Below, in pieces: positions 22,489 through 34,530 of a stretch of 64,000 nt of DNA (positions are counted from its first letter, which is position 1; each line of letters opens with the position of its first letter). A model generated the notes under the pieces. The model worked only from the letters and a program-made list of their open reading frames with translations, was not told where the DNA came from and did not search any database. The translations under genes and the position numbers were made by a program. The DNA comes from Salvator merianae (taxonomy: Eukaryota > Chordata > Lepidosauria > Squamata > Teiidae): positions 27,443,376-27,507,375 of the forward strand of contig QVOM02000101.1 in the NCBI GenBank assembly GCA_003586115.2, in the 5' to 3' direction.

Positions 22489-22933
22489 TCTAATAACTTC
22501 GAGTAATCCCAGCTTCTAGTCAAAGCAATTAGCTGGCTGCTGAACTTGGAATTTATTTATTATTACATGTTGTTATTGTGTGTGCATTTAATAAAATAAA
22601 ATAAATAAAATCTTAGTTTTCATGAAAGTGTTCCATCTTGCTTTCTCTGCCAGGAACCTATCCCACCACATTACATTTCAGTTTGATCCTCAATATCACT
22701 AACTTCACAAGGACATTGCCATGTGCTTTGGCATTAAATCTAAAGGGCTTTTTAAAACTGCCTTCTGATGACTATTTAGAAGCCTGTTTCTAGCAAGGAA
22801 TTTTCTGTTCTCAGATATTTGATCATGCACTATTTAAAGTAATTATAATAAATAATAAAAATAATAAAAATATTCATTTAAATGTGCTTAAAACAATCTG
22901 TCAGACTTCCCTGCTTTGTGTAGGACAATAAGG

Positions 22934-22985
22934 GGTTACCTAGGCTGTAACACCTAGGTAACACCATGGTTACCTAGGCTGTGAC
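22934..22985. repeat. Repeated and inverted CCTAGG motif
   Basis: GGTTACCTAGGCTGTAAC (22934-22951) recurs with one change at 22968-22985. Between them lies an inverted CCTAGGTAAC (22953-22962), so alternative hairpins are possible. Confidence 0.85.
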
Positions 22986-23013
22986 TCAAGGGAAGAAAAA
23001 GCAAGTAAAAAAA

Positions 23014-23125
23014 ATATATACACTATTATATATGTATATACATACATACACACACACACACACAAAATAATAATAATAATAACAATAACAATAAAAATAA
23101 TAAAAATAAAAATAAATAAAAATAG
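23014..23125. repeat. AT/AC/AATA compound low-complexity tract
   Basis: TA units, ACAC units, then AATAATAAC/AAAAT units. Confidence 0.85.
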
Positions 23126-24477
23126 ACAGTCTATATGGAAAGTACCAACTCAAGAAGTGGCCTCCCTCTTCTGTGCTAATGTGTGGAATATGGAAGTTTC
23201 TATCAGGGTCATCAAGCTATGGTGCAGGTTGCAGTCTCCAGTAAAATGCACTCTTGCTCCCAGCTAAGCATCTGTCCTGTCCAACACCTAAAGATCCTCT
23301 TTGCTTGAATTCTCACTCCTACCTTTATCACCCAGCCAGACTTATTTGAGCATCCAGTAAAAATGTAGTCTGTTTTCCTCCAACTTCATGGTATCCACCC
23401 TAAACACCTCCGCTTGGAATGTTTCTGTAGAGGGAAGTTCAGATGCTTCAAAAGATGGTTGACATCCTTGTGGCAGATGCCAATCATGATTTGGCACAGT
23501 AGGATTGACAAATTAGGAGCAGACATTAAGGGTATGAAAATATGGCTTAAAATGTTGTGCAAAACATCCTTGTGGCATTCACTGTGGGCAAAGTCACACT
23601 TAACTGTGTTCTTTGTAGGTTTCAGTTAGTGCCAGCCATGTGCCTAATTCAATGAATATGAACTTATGTGGTATATATAGCATCCACTGCAGGCATCATT
23701 ACTTTCAAGCATCATCTCAAGCTATTTTGTATATGCCTGCCCTACACTTTTTTTTACACATTATCTAAATGCCCAAACAGATCTAACAAGATTTTTCTGA
23801 GTGTTTGAGTCAAAGATGGGCTCTTATCTATCAAACTAAATACTATTTCAGTCCAAAACCAGTAGTTTGCAGCAATTATAGCCCACAAACAATTTGACCA
23901 GTTTTGCAGAGATAACAGTTGCAAGTTACTAGTCAGTTCCATGAAAAAATCACTTGTAGCTAAATTCTTTAATATCAAGTCCCAACTCTCCTGCTAAGAT
24001 TTTGCTACCTTGAAGGTATTCTCTTCATTTAAGACAGAAAAATGCTACAGTAAAATGCAGTTTTACTTGAGAATTTTCTCAGTAAGGACTGAATGAACCT
24101 TATATGAATATCTCTATACAAATGGCTCCTTGTGATACATGAGGTACCATCTCAGCCATACTGAGGTGCCAGGGACATAGACGTAAAATTTACACTCCCT
24201 CTCTAATATGGCTGAGGGTAAGTTTTCTAGTTCTGCCAATGAGAAGGTTCTTTAATAGTTTGGATACACCAGATCTTTCAGGTATATTGCTTGGCAAAGC
24301 TATCCTGCTGATGACCCAGGAATCATGTTACTGTCTATCTCCAGATAGCAAAGCACAACACAGGATATGAAAAAGAACCCACAGTTGCCCCAGGCTGCTA
24401 GGGATATCTGAGAACCAGTCAAGTGCCCAGATAGCTAACCATCAGTATCTCACCAGACACACAAGTAAGTGGGGCTA
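23126..24477. other. Unassigned intergenic sequence
   Basis: No features recognised. Confidence 0.4.
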
Positions 24478-24500
24478 TTATATATATATATATATATATT
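24478..24500. repeat. TA dinucleotide run
   Basis: About 11 TA units. Confidence 0.9.
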
Positions 24501-24549
24501 ATAAATTTAATATTTTTTAAGTATTTTTAAAATATATCTAACCTTTTCA

Positions 24550-24612
24550 TTATTGTGACCCACCCTGAGGCCCTTTGGTGAAGAGCAGATATAAATTCTT
24601 AAATATAATAAA
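24550..24612 (+). mobile_element. LINE/SINE 3' tail
   Basis: TGTGACCCACCCTGAGGCCC, TTTGGTGAAGAGCAG and ATATAAATTCTTAAATA match the 3'-end consensus of squamate CR1/L2-like elements. Confidence 0.6.
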
Positions 24613-24699
24613 CTACATAAAATCACAGGAAACCCGGCATCACTGCTGGATTTCCCTTAATAACATTGCAACATTCCTCAAATACACACACATTGTGAT

Positions 24700-24750
24700 T
24701 GACACTGTGTTAGGAACGCCACTTATATCTGGCATTCCCAGTGCAAGTAC
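24700..24750. mobile_element. MITE hairpin fragment
   Basis: GGAACGCCACTTATATCTGG then CATTCC gives a short hairpin of the same type as those near 3849, 34399 and 52878. Confidence 0.35.
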
Positions 24751-24840
24751 AAAAGAATGTGGGGTTTATCTTTTGTTCTGTAATTCAATATCTAGTGTGC
24801 TGTGAAAGAAAGAAAACCAGCCACAATCACCTGTTTGACC

Positions 24841-24977
24841 AAAAAAAAAAAAAAAAAAAAAAAGTCTAAACAAACCATATTTTATAGAAAACTGAACAGG
24901 TTTTGCTGTGGAGAGGATGTGAGAACTTCCACATTTTTGGCTTTTTCCCAAACAAACAAACAAACAAACAAACAAAA
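24841..24977. repeat. Poly-A and AAAC runs
   Basis: An A23 run (24841-24863) and six AAAC units (24952-24977). Confidence 0.9.
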
Positions 24978-26555
24978 ACACCTCTGTTTCCACTTAGAGA
25001 TGGATTAGAAATTATTCACAGGTGGGATTGTCCACATGTCAGTCTTTCTCTCTCCTCATGTTTTTGTTAGGTTAGAAACGGGAGATTAGAGATGAAAACA
25101 CAAGTGCATCACACTTCTGTTTCTGGGTTGTTGTTTATGTGTGTGTGTGCGCGCACTATGTTTGAATGCAACTTTTAAAAACTATGCAAAGGAATGAATA
25201 TTATCAGCTGCAACTTCTTATGAAAGTTAACACCATCTAAAATTTTATATTTCATCTATTCAAGCTATTCCTTCCAAATGGTAACAGAAACCTGAAGTCA
25301 TTCTTAGGGTGTGGTCACACAAGGTATTTAATCAATTTACAGACCATCTTCAGTTCTGACAATATATTGCCTTTCTGTCCTTTTTCTGGACTGCCCAAAT
25401 TAGGACAATTTTGTATTTGAATTAAGTGAGTTCTCATTCTGTTTCTGATCATTAGCCCATGTTATTTTGCAAAGTGAGAATAAAGTAGACTATTTTGAGA
25501 GGAAACCATAGTATTTTGGGTGTGAAGAAGGAGGGCTCCACATTTCCTCCCATCTAATAACAGACTTTCATGTGGGCATTGTACTCAGGAAAGCGAGAAT
25601 ATCACAGTTGGGGTGGGAAGAGAGCACAGGAATTTGATGAGGAGTGGAATGAGAATATGGTTTCTCATTGCTAAGCACAGGGGAAATGAGGAGTGAAAGC
25701 AAGCAAGTAAGTCTGAACTGAATCTATGTTTTAATACAAATTTGGGATGATTGGAACATGTATTTGATCCTTGTTCCTTCCTATTATGAGTTATCCCTAC
25801 AATGTCTGACTGTGCTCTTAATATAGTTATTGTGTATCTGGAAAGAAAATGGTTAGATTTTGAACCAAGATAAAGTTGGTTGAAATTGAGACAAAAAAAA
25901 GTAGTTTGGGGGCCTAAGAAAGCAAAGCAAAATTAAAAGAAAGATATGCAGAGATAAATTGGAATATATATCTTTTAGTGGGTGAGTGTCGAAAAGGATT
26001 TTGTGCAGTCAAAATCAAAGTTGTTGTGCCTTTATGTACTATAGCCAAAGAATGATAAAACATTCTAAATACTTACCTAAAGCTTCAGAAAAGAGATCCT
26101 GAGAGTTGTGAATACGTAGGAGGATCTGGAGCTGGAAATAAATGACTAAGAAAACAGCTCAAAGAAAGGTGTTTTAAAAAAGAAGGGTTTTTTTTTTCCC
26201 AATCATGATTTAAAAATAAATACATAAATAAACATTTATAATTATGTTAAATCCAAAATATAATGCCTATCTGTGGGAGGTGGGTAACCCATGTAAACAG
26301 AAATCACTACTCCTATAGCCATGGCTGGCTCCATTTTACAATGGTTACAATGTCTTTCAGTTGTGGTTGGTAGTTCTTACCCATTGACACTGACTGATCA
26401 GAAAGGAGAACAGTTAACAGCAGAGATAATAGACAAGACCTGGTCATATTTGGTTAAACATCCCCAGCTTGATGCTTTCCTTCTCCCTTGAAGAGATGTC
26501 AGATACATTATAGCAACACAATGCCATGCAAGTAGTGTTTTATTTCCATAGATGT
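24978..26555. other. Unassigned intergenic sequence
   Basis: No features recognised beyond a GT/GCGC run near 25138-25155. Confidence 0.4.
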
Positions 26556-27043
26556 GTTGGGTGTTTTTGCACTAACCAGAGCAGAACATACTAATTAGCA
26601 GGCTTCAGGCTGGTGAGGATGGGGTTTGCTGATCTGCATTTGCACTTGTCAGCAATGGAACAGTTTGCAAGCTGACCAGCAGGAGGAGCAGCACAAATGA
26701 GACTGCACTAATCAGGGAGCTGTTTTGAAGCTATAGAGCTATTTCCATAGAGCTTTTGAAACCATAGAGTTGTTCCAATAAAGCTTCCCAAACCATAGAG
26801 CTGCTTCCGAAACCAGCCCCTCCCCACTGCCATTTCATACCTGGAAGTAGTGCAAACACAGCTCCACTAATCTATACCTGATTGTGCAGGTCAGATTCCA
26901 GACTGAAATTTACTACACCAACCTAATTCAGCTTCAGGTAGGCATCAGGTGGGCTTGGGTGAGCTTCAAGACAGCTGACTCCATTTGAAAGTGCAAATGC
27001 AGCTGACTAGCAGGCATATTTGTCTCACAAAGTGTGAACAGGC
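26556..27043. mobile_element. Multi-hairpin MITE copy, CpG-depleted
   Basis: Ends GGGTGTTTTTGCACTAA and AAAGTGTGAACAGGCCCC form an imperfect terminal inverted repeat of the GGGCCTGTT...CACTTT type. Inside, CCATAGAGCT-containing units of about 30 bp repeat three to four times (26730-26810). Confidence 0.55.
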
Positions 27044-27189
27044 CCCTTGTCTTCAGCAAGACCTGAAGTGGAACAACACCATCTGCACTTTGACAGTTAT
27101 CTCATTCCAGCCCTCATGACAGCCCCAAAATTTGAATGAGTTTCAGAGCTGTCCTCTGAAGATTCTGACAGCTAGGAATTAAAGTTCCT

Positions 27190-27520
27190 AGTTTCAGAAA
27201 CCTGGGAGACCAATTTTGGCAGCATGGCTTGGACTGCTCGTGGTATGCAGCATTTGTACCCTCTTTTGCCTGCAAATGCTACACTGCATAGCTGTGGCTG
27301 CAGCTGTGCAGTTACACAGTGTCCCAGTCACCATGGCTGCAGCCAGAAATTTCCCTGGTCATTGGCATGGTGTGGGCCATCAGCATTCACACAGCAAATG
27401 ACAGAAACCAGTTTCTGGGATGTTCCAGTCTTTGTAGTGCAAATAACTTTCATGCTGCAGGGTCTGTTTCAACATGGAATGTTCACTTGAGTACATTGCA
27501 TGGTGGAAATTGTGAAAAGG
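27190..27520. mobile_element. Multi-hairpin MITE copy
   Basis: Shares GCATGGCTTGGACTGC/GCAGCATTTGTACC and CTGGGATGTTCCAG text with the copy at 20390-20783, and ends in ATTGTGAAAAGGCCC. The left end is not fixed. Confidence 0.5.
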
Positions 27521-27764
27521 CCCTGTGATTCATGCTTACTCACATTAGTATGCGGGAAGGCTTTGATGTCAAGGACAACCAGGAGCCTCCTGATCTGGAC
27601 TACACTCCATTTGGTGCACATAGAACATATAGTGGGGGCATAGTCTCTCCAGTCCATACATGTGTGTGGACAAAAAAGGCCTTGAAGATGACTATAGAGC
27701 AATTTGTTCTGGACTACCAGTAAGTGCAGAAAGCCCAATAAACACACGATTTCATTTCCCATGA

Positions 27765-27772
27765 CACTATTG
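27765..27772. repeat. Left 8-bp target-site duplication
   Basis: CACTATTG, repeated exactly at 28091-28098. Confidence 0.9.
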
Positions 27773-28090
27773 TAGGGATGTGCAAATTTTGATTTGTATT
27801 CAAAAATTCATTTGAAATTTCATTTTCGCAAATTGTCGCATCAAAACGAAAATGACTTTTTTTGCATTTACAGTTTTCAAACAAAAACAAAAAAGCCTAT
27901 TTTGTGAAAAATGACATTCGTTGAATTTTCACAATTTTTGCTCTGTTTAAACCATGAAAATGGCATTGTCAATGGCATTTTCAATGGGAAAACAAAAATG
28001 TGAAAATGAATGCAAAAAATGAAAAATACAGATTTTCATTCGAAAATGAATCAAAAACATTTTTTTTTGTTTTTTTCGTGCACATCCCTA
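27773..28090. mobile_element. hAT non-autonomous MITE, intact ends
   Basis: This 318-bp element begins TAGGGATGTGCA and ends TGCACATCCCTA (12 bp perfect inverted), bounded by a perfect 8-bp duplication CACTATTG. An 8-bp duplication and short TAGGG-type ends are diagnostic of the hAT superfamily. The interior is AT-rich with GAAAATG words and a TTTAAACCATGAAAATG core shared, inverted, with the copy at 41274-41624. No transposase frame is present, so it must have been mobilised in trans. Confidence 0.9.
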
Positions 28091-28098
28091 CACTATTG
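28091..28098. repeat. Right 8-bp target-site duplication
   Basis: CACTATTG, identical to 27765-27772. Confidence 0.9.
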
Positions 28099-28987
28099 GT
28101 CCAGCTACCTGGGGATCTGAGAAGTTAGTTTTGATTATTTTCTATTTAAAACAGGTTCATGGTTATGGAATTGTGAGCATTTCCTATTTTATCCTCCAAA
28201 GAAAAGCAGACTTTTTTTTGTTTTTTAAGTTTTCTGAAGTTCTCAGTGTTCTGTAATGACATTGATGGGCAACAGCAGTCAAAGAGGGGTTGGTACTGTA
28301 GGGTGAAATTAGAAGCAAGCTCTCACTTTTGAAGAGCTACTATTTCTACTGTGTGTCTATGTTTGACAATTTATTCAGCTCTAATGCTTTTGAATGTATA
28401 CAATTTGATTAGTCAGTAACGAAGTTAAACTAGCACAGCAAAGCTGGTGACAATGGCAGCAGTGAAATTCATGCAGTGAAAAATCCAAACCCTGTTTGAT
28501 AATTGCTGCTGTGTCTGAAACTGCTCTTGGGTTTGATAGGGTAAATTTCCTTGCCTTGATTTCCATTCTTCCTTAATGACACTGGAATACTTCATTGACA
28601 GGATACAATATTGCTGGTTTCAGATTGTTAATAGGACAAACCTACTTAGAGTGAGAACAGGCACAGTTATTTTCAGCTGCCCCATTAGAAAACATACTCC
28701 TTCTGTAATCATAAAAGAAAACAACAGCACTCAAATACTTAATATAATATGCCTACTTCATATTTCCTCATGTTGCTAGTCTTTCATCTCAAAATCTGAC
28801 AACACTTTCTGAACATCAAGTGTTCACCGCTGATTGACTCTTCACCTGCTTGGCTTTCCATAGCCCTGATTGGCCACTTGCTGTCCACATTTGTTCTCAT
28901 GTTATGATTGGCTACTTTTCCTTCCCCTGTGTCCCCACCCAATGTAACTGAAAGATAAAGTGGTTCTTGGTATTTATCATTTCACTG
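28099..28987. other. Unassigned intergenic sequence
   Basis: No features recognised. Confidence 0.4.
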
Positions 28988-29234
28988 TTTTTTACTTAAC
29001 CATTTTTTTTTTCAAAATATTATTTAAAATGCCATATAAAGGTTTTCTTACATTTTTTTTTTCCTCAAAAGGAAGAAGACTCCTGTCTGCTGTTATATCA
29101 GTAATGAAGGCAACACTGATATCTAACCTGTTATATGACTCCCCTATTTGCATAAAAGCTGTAACCAAAAAAAAAAAAGCTCATTCCGAACAAAGTTCTT
29201 GAGAAGTATTGCAAATGTTCCCAAGAGTGTCTTA
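28988..29234. repeat. Left copy of 247-bp direct repeat flanking L1
   Basis: Begins TTTTTTACTTAACCATTT and ends CCAAGAGTGTCTTA. It matches 30154-30401 throughout, with about five substitutions and small homopolymer indels. Confidence 0.92.
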
Positions 29235-30153
29235 TTTTTTCCCCAACATATTTTATTGTTATTATATTTCAAATATATAAAATTACAGTTTACATTACAT
29301 TCTTATATCACTATTATTATCAAGTTCCTTCTTCATTAACAGTTTCTTCTAGACTTCATATTCTTCAACATCCTGTTCTTTTTTTCTTTTTTCACTGAAA
29401 CTCTTCTTTCTTTTTCACTCTTCGAATCCAGCAATCACAAGTCCATTGTCCAGCTCTTGCAGAAAGTCAATAAAGGGTTTCCAGTTCCTGTAAAACCCAT
29501 CAACTGTCCCATTTCTCAAAAGATTTGTCAGTTTATCCATCTCGGCCAGCTCCATCATTCTGACTAACCAATCATCCACCGTTGGTATTATCTCTCCTTT
29601 CCACTTCTGAGCATATACAATTCTGGCAGCAGTTACCATATTTTGCAATAACACATTGACACCTTCAACATTATTTTCCACTATCCCCAGTAGGAATAAT
29701 TCCGGTCCAAAAGGAATGTTTGTCTTTAAGATTTTCTGCATAACTGTATGAATTTGAACCCAAAACTTTTTGCTTTTTGCACAAGTCCACCACATATGAT
29801 AAAAAGTACCCTCATGCTTCTTACATTTCCAACATTTACTTGACATGCCTTGATACATTTTTGAAATTCTAAATGGTGTTAAGTACCATCAATACATCAT
29901 CTTATATATATTCTCTTTCAACATATTACATACAGTAAATTTCATATCTTTGATCCACCATTTTTCCATTTTCCACCATTTTCCACCATTTTTCAATTGA
30001 TCCATTGAAATATTATAACCAAAATTTTGTGCCCACTTTATCATACATTCTTTAACTTGCTCTTGTTCTAATTCTATTTTCAAAAGTAAGTCATACAGTA
30101 CCCCTATAATCCCCCTTTCTTCTTTTTCCAATTTTTCTTCCCATTTCTGTCTT
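29235..30153 (-). mobile_element. 5'-truncated L1, ORF2 C-terminus and 3' UTR
   Basis: On the minus strand about 245 codons of ORF2 C-terminus lie in one frame (30153 down to 29415). They begin QKWEEKLEKEERGIIG and pass through MKFTVCNMLKENIYKMMY and WYLTPFRISKMYQGM to the zinc-knuckle CWKCKKHEGTFYHMWWTC and the end WKPFIDFLQELDNG. Only one in-frame stop breaks it: TGA at 29889-29891, where L1 relatives carry Arg before WYLTP, so a CGA-to-TGA CpG transition is likely. The 3' UTR of about 180 bp has AATAAA (plus 29252-29257) and ends in GGGGAAAAAA. Flanking copies of a 247-bp direct repeat act as target-site duplications. The RT and endonuclease domains are absent, so it is inactive. Confidence 0.9.
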
Positions 30154-30401
30154 TTTTTTACTTAACCATTTTTTTTTCAAAATATTATTTAAAATGCCAT
30201 ATAAAGGTTTTCTTACATTTTTTTTTTCCTCAAAAGGAAGAAGACTCCTGTCTGCTGTTATATCAGTAATGAAGGCAACACTGATATCTAACTTGTTATA
30301 TGACTCTCCTATTTGCATAAAAACTGTAACCAAAAAATTAAAAAAGCTCATTCCGAACAATGTTCTTGAGAAGTATTGCAAATGTTCCCAAGAGTGTCTT
30401 A
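30154..30401. repeat. Right copy of 247-bp direct repeat flanking L1
   Basis: The second copy ends GAGTGTCTTA at 30401 and then runs into unique AAATCAGTAATCC, which represents the uninterrupted pre-insertion flank. Confidence 0.92.
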
Positions 30402-30916
30402 AAATCAGTAATCCTCTTGGAAACTGGTCAACTAGAGACAATCACTTGGAGCTATGCAATTAAAGTTTGGCTGAAGATCTATGTCTTCCAAAATATGAAG
30501 GGCTGCCTATCAGAGCTGTCATGAGATACTTATGTGAGTCCATGGTACAGACTCATTGCCAACAAACTTACTCATATTGGTCATTCTCATTTTCATATAG
30601 GCTCAAACTATGAAATAAAATGACTCACAGATATTTCTATTCAAGAGCTTATACCAAGAGTAAACTCTTCTTGTTCTCTGTTATTATTCAGTCTATCATA
30701 TCTCAACACACATCAAATGACATCTTATTTTAAAACATAAATGAACAGCAAACATAAGACTGCTTTCATGAAAGCCAGACTGAATGTACTCTCCCCACAG
30801 ATGTTATTTGAAGCATATGAAATAATTCCTATGAATTTAAGAGTCGGTCCATGCAAACCGGAACCTGAGACCATTTAACATGCTCTTCTGAGATGATTCT
30901 TTTACAATGGACTTTT
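30402..30916. other. Unassigned sequence, original target-locus continuation
   Basis: No features recognised. It is the right flank of the L1 target. Confidence 0.4.
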
Positions 30917-31050
30917 GTTTGCATTCAGACATGACTTATTTTTTTTCTGCTACGTTTGGGTATTCCAGAATAAAGCATGGACATCCAAATATATGGAATT
31001 AAATGGAATTCCAAAAATATGGAATAAGTAAGTGACGTCTGAATGCAGCC
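30917..31050. mobile_element. GGCTGCATTCAGAC fold-back MITE
   Basis: TTTGCATTCAGACATGACTT at the left is mirrored by AAGTGACGTCTGAATGCAGC at the right, with GGGTATTCCAGAATAAAGCA in the middle, as in the units at 19509-19623 and 19870-19950. Confidence 0.6.
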
Positions 31051-34000
31051 CTGGTGGAGAGTGAAAAAAATGATTTTTTTTTTTCATTTTTTAAATTTTT
31101 TTAACTAGAGGAAACAAATCTCACAGTAACTTCAACAGCCAAATTCCTCTTAGAAGCCAACTACTGAAATTTTAATTCTCACTCCTTGTTTTACCCCTGT
31201 TTTAAATTTGTTGTTTTAACTTCTTCTTTATCAGTCCTATGTGACCATAAATAGATAAATGAATCAAGAAATCAATAAATAGTATGATATAGATGTTCTG
31301 TAGATCTCAAACCACATGTAGTGCTTCTAGAGTGCTCCTGAGCCTGGACGGCAAATGTGTCCTCTCCCATTAGGTCTGTAGGCAGCCCCCAAGAGATGAA
31401 ATTAACACTCAGAGATACTTTTCTCACAAAACATAATAAATCACTTAAGAGAACAGATTCCACACTCATCTGTCCCTTCAGCACCATGCAGAGTGATGAT
31501 AGTGGCAATGGCAGCTAACTGGGAATGGGATCCACCCAGGTCAGTTTACCAGTGGACTGAAATGCAGCTTACGCTTGGTCTCTGGAGTCAGAATTAGCTG
31601 CCACTGGGGAATGTTGTGTCAGCATGCTAGGGCAGTTTCCAGAGACTGTGGCTTCCAGGCACTGTTCCAGCCACAAGGTGTGAAACATTGGAGCAGTCCC
31701 TGGCATGAAAATCTTGCTGGAGACCACTCTAAGCACTCCTGGCTGTGTACTGATACAGTTGTCTGTCATATGTTACCATTTTACTGTCCATTATTTTTCT
31801 GGGCTCCAGAAATGCTCCCCCCCACACACACACTTTGCTGGCAACTTTTTTTCTTGGTCTGCAAAGTTAGGTTAACACTGGCTTCTGCTGTGTTGACAGC
31901 TGTTAGCCTGGTCCCTTCCTCCTGGTCTGTACCACTTGATTCACACCAGGCAGCAAGCTCCATATCCATGATAATGGGAAGGAATGCAGAAGCTGCCAAA
32001 ATTGCCAACTTCCAGCACTAAATCCTGGGCAGGCAGAAATTCCAAAGCTGCAGAATAGCATTTTATAATGAATTGGACCCCCATGAAAGGAAAGATGACA
32101 TGGCAGTAGCAGGCCATTTGCAAAAGTAGTCTGGACAGAGATTAAGGACTTCTTACCAAATGCAACCACAGCTCTTTTGCATCTTTCAACTACATTTACT
32201 TAAAGTGTGTTTGAAATCTTCATATTTAGGTCTGTCGTCATCTCTGGGAAAAAAGCCATAGCAATAGAACTGTACTTCTCTCTGTTCCCCTTCTGGTAAC
32301 ATGCATATGTGAGAGCCCAATTTAGTCTATTTTCCTTGATTAGAAAGAAAATTAAACCATTCCTTCCTTGGATAAGATTTGAAACCACTCTTTTTCTGGC
32401 TAATTTCTCTCTCTTTTTAAGCAACTCTTAACAGTAAGGTTCAAACTAGTATACTACTGCATATCTCCATGTTAGCAGTTTCACAGTTCATAATGGTTGC
32501 CCTCCATCAAAACCAAAAAAAAACCCAAAAAGTTTGATGAAAGTTCTTTGTCAGTCCTCCCAGTTTTCCACTAGGGACTATAGAATCTAAATGAAAACCA
32601 ATGCCATTTTTAACATAGTTGTGTTTGTTTCATTTTTCAGGTGCTTTTTTTGTTTGTTTGTTTGTTTTCCCTTGCTTCTGTGGCCAGTTATTGGCTTCAT
32701 CAGTTTGCATCTATGCCCACTCTGTGCTGTAGTTTCCACTGGGATTTCTTGTCTCATGTCTGACCTTATATTTCATGATGATTATTGTTATGAAGCCAAG
32801 ACAACCTGATTTATTTCATCTATCTCAATCTTGATCCCTATTATGTGTGCGTGTTTGTGTGTGCGTGTGTCACTGCCTCAGTTGTTAAACTTATTTACCT
32901 TTCAGCTCTGGACACACACAAAAAAAATGACCTCCCCCCTCCCACACACAAGTCTCTATCCAGTGACTGTCCATGAACTGGAACGGCAGAGTGTTGCTGG
33001 GGGAGAAGGAGAAGAAGCTCCTATTTGTAACCCTGCTTTAATGTCTTCAAACCCTGTTTTGATACACTGTAAATTTGAAGTATGGTTGTGGGAGACTGAA
33101 AACAGAGTTCCATTCAGAACCTTGCTCTTGCTCCACTACTCTACTGCCCCAAATGATTTTATCATTTTAATGTTTCTGGTGCATTTAAGCAGTAAGTGTT
33201 TCATTGACACCATTCAAGTGAGTGATTGGCGTGCCCCAGGGGTCAATCTGGGTGCAAAACATTCAAATCCACCCATCCTCAATCAGCCCTCCAGTCTCTG
33301 CAGCTGGCCCTGAGAGCAGCCTGATTCTAGGCTGCATAATATTACTCTTTGGGTGAGTTGAATAGGCTGACTTGCTCCCTCATCTGTGTGGATGCAGTGG
33401 ATGGGATAACCACGTATGATTTCCTCCATAACTTTTTATATGGAGGACTGAAAATGGACAACTTCTGGGAGCAGAAGCAGATCTGGAAAGAAATATTGTT
33501 GGGAATGGAGCTTCAGTCTCAGCAGTGAGTTGTTTTCCCACTAGTGCCTCCATGTCAAATCACACACCTCGGGAGCTGTCCCTTAGTGGGGTCACCTGAA
33601 GGTAGCCTATGAATCCATAGAACAGTCTCTTTCTTTTATTATACCTATATGTTTCACTTCTTTCTAGACTGGAATTTATTTCAGTGTACAGGTTGTTAAG
33701 AGGGATCCTAGACCTGCTGTGTCTAGTAAAGCAGTTGAAAAATATTATAAATAATGAGTGAATCACTGAAGCAAGAAATATCACTTTTAGTTAGCACTGT
33801 GCCTATCAAATCAGCCCCAAATGGTAAAACATGATTAATCTGCATTGTCTCCCTTGTTTCAACTGAAAACAGTAAGTCTTGGAAACTCCCACAAAGCAAA
33901 TCAGACATTTCACACAATCCTATCTAAAACTGCATTGGAATTTTCACTCTGTGCCGTTTGAATTTCATGATGTTGACCCTCATCTATGTTCCAACAACCT

Positions 34001-34340
34001 CTAGACACCTGTTAAAGAATTTGGAAGCCCTTCTGAGATCCCTGCATAGTACTGACATTACTATCTGGTTCTCCAAATGATTTTTCCCCATGTGATACAG
34101 TACTTAAGAGACAGAATGAAATGTTTTTGGAAAATTAGAAACCAAAGGCTATGAAGTGAAGCAAAATTCTCACTGTACAATCAGATTTAATTCAGTCAGT
34201 CAAAAATGGTGCAGTAGTAGCTCACAGATTGGTGCTATAAGAAAATGTATGCAGAGTGATATTCTAGCTGGAGCATCACACTGAGTTTGCCAAACCACAT
34301 TTTGGCATTTTACAGACCAAAATGAGATTAAAGTAAGGCT
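31051..34340. other. Long unassigned stretch
   Basis: Holds a LINE-tail-like 3' end near 31215-31280 and TTTG units near 32648-32667. The cluster of overlapping open frames at 31569-32169 and the one at 32831-33313 show no domain I recognise and no repeat-family match. Confidence 0.4.
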
Positions 34341-34530
34341 AAATCATGAGTTGTTTTCAGATAGGGCTTAAACCCAGGATTATCACAACACTATGTGGGA
34401 TTGCCAGATGTATTTGTGGTAATTCCAATATAGTCCCAGGATATTCGGCTGAAATCCTCTAGTAGACCAGCTTGGGCTTTTCTGATATAGCAATAGGGCT
34501 TACTTTTCCTGGACACTTGCTCCCAGAATC
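34341..34530. mobile_element. MITE fragment with GGATTGCCAGA hairpin
   Basis: TTCAGATAGGGC at the left and a GGGATTGCCAGATG...TTTGTGGTAATTCC hairpin at about 34399-34428 match the layout of the units near 48146 and 52425. Confidence 0.45.

Noticed and set aside
32831..33313. 160-codon plus-strand frame
   Set aside because: Composition resembles random AT-rich sequence. No domain and no supporting signals.
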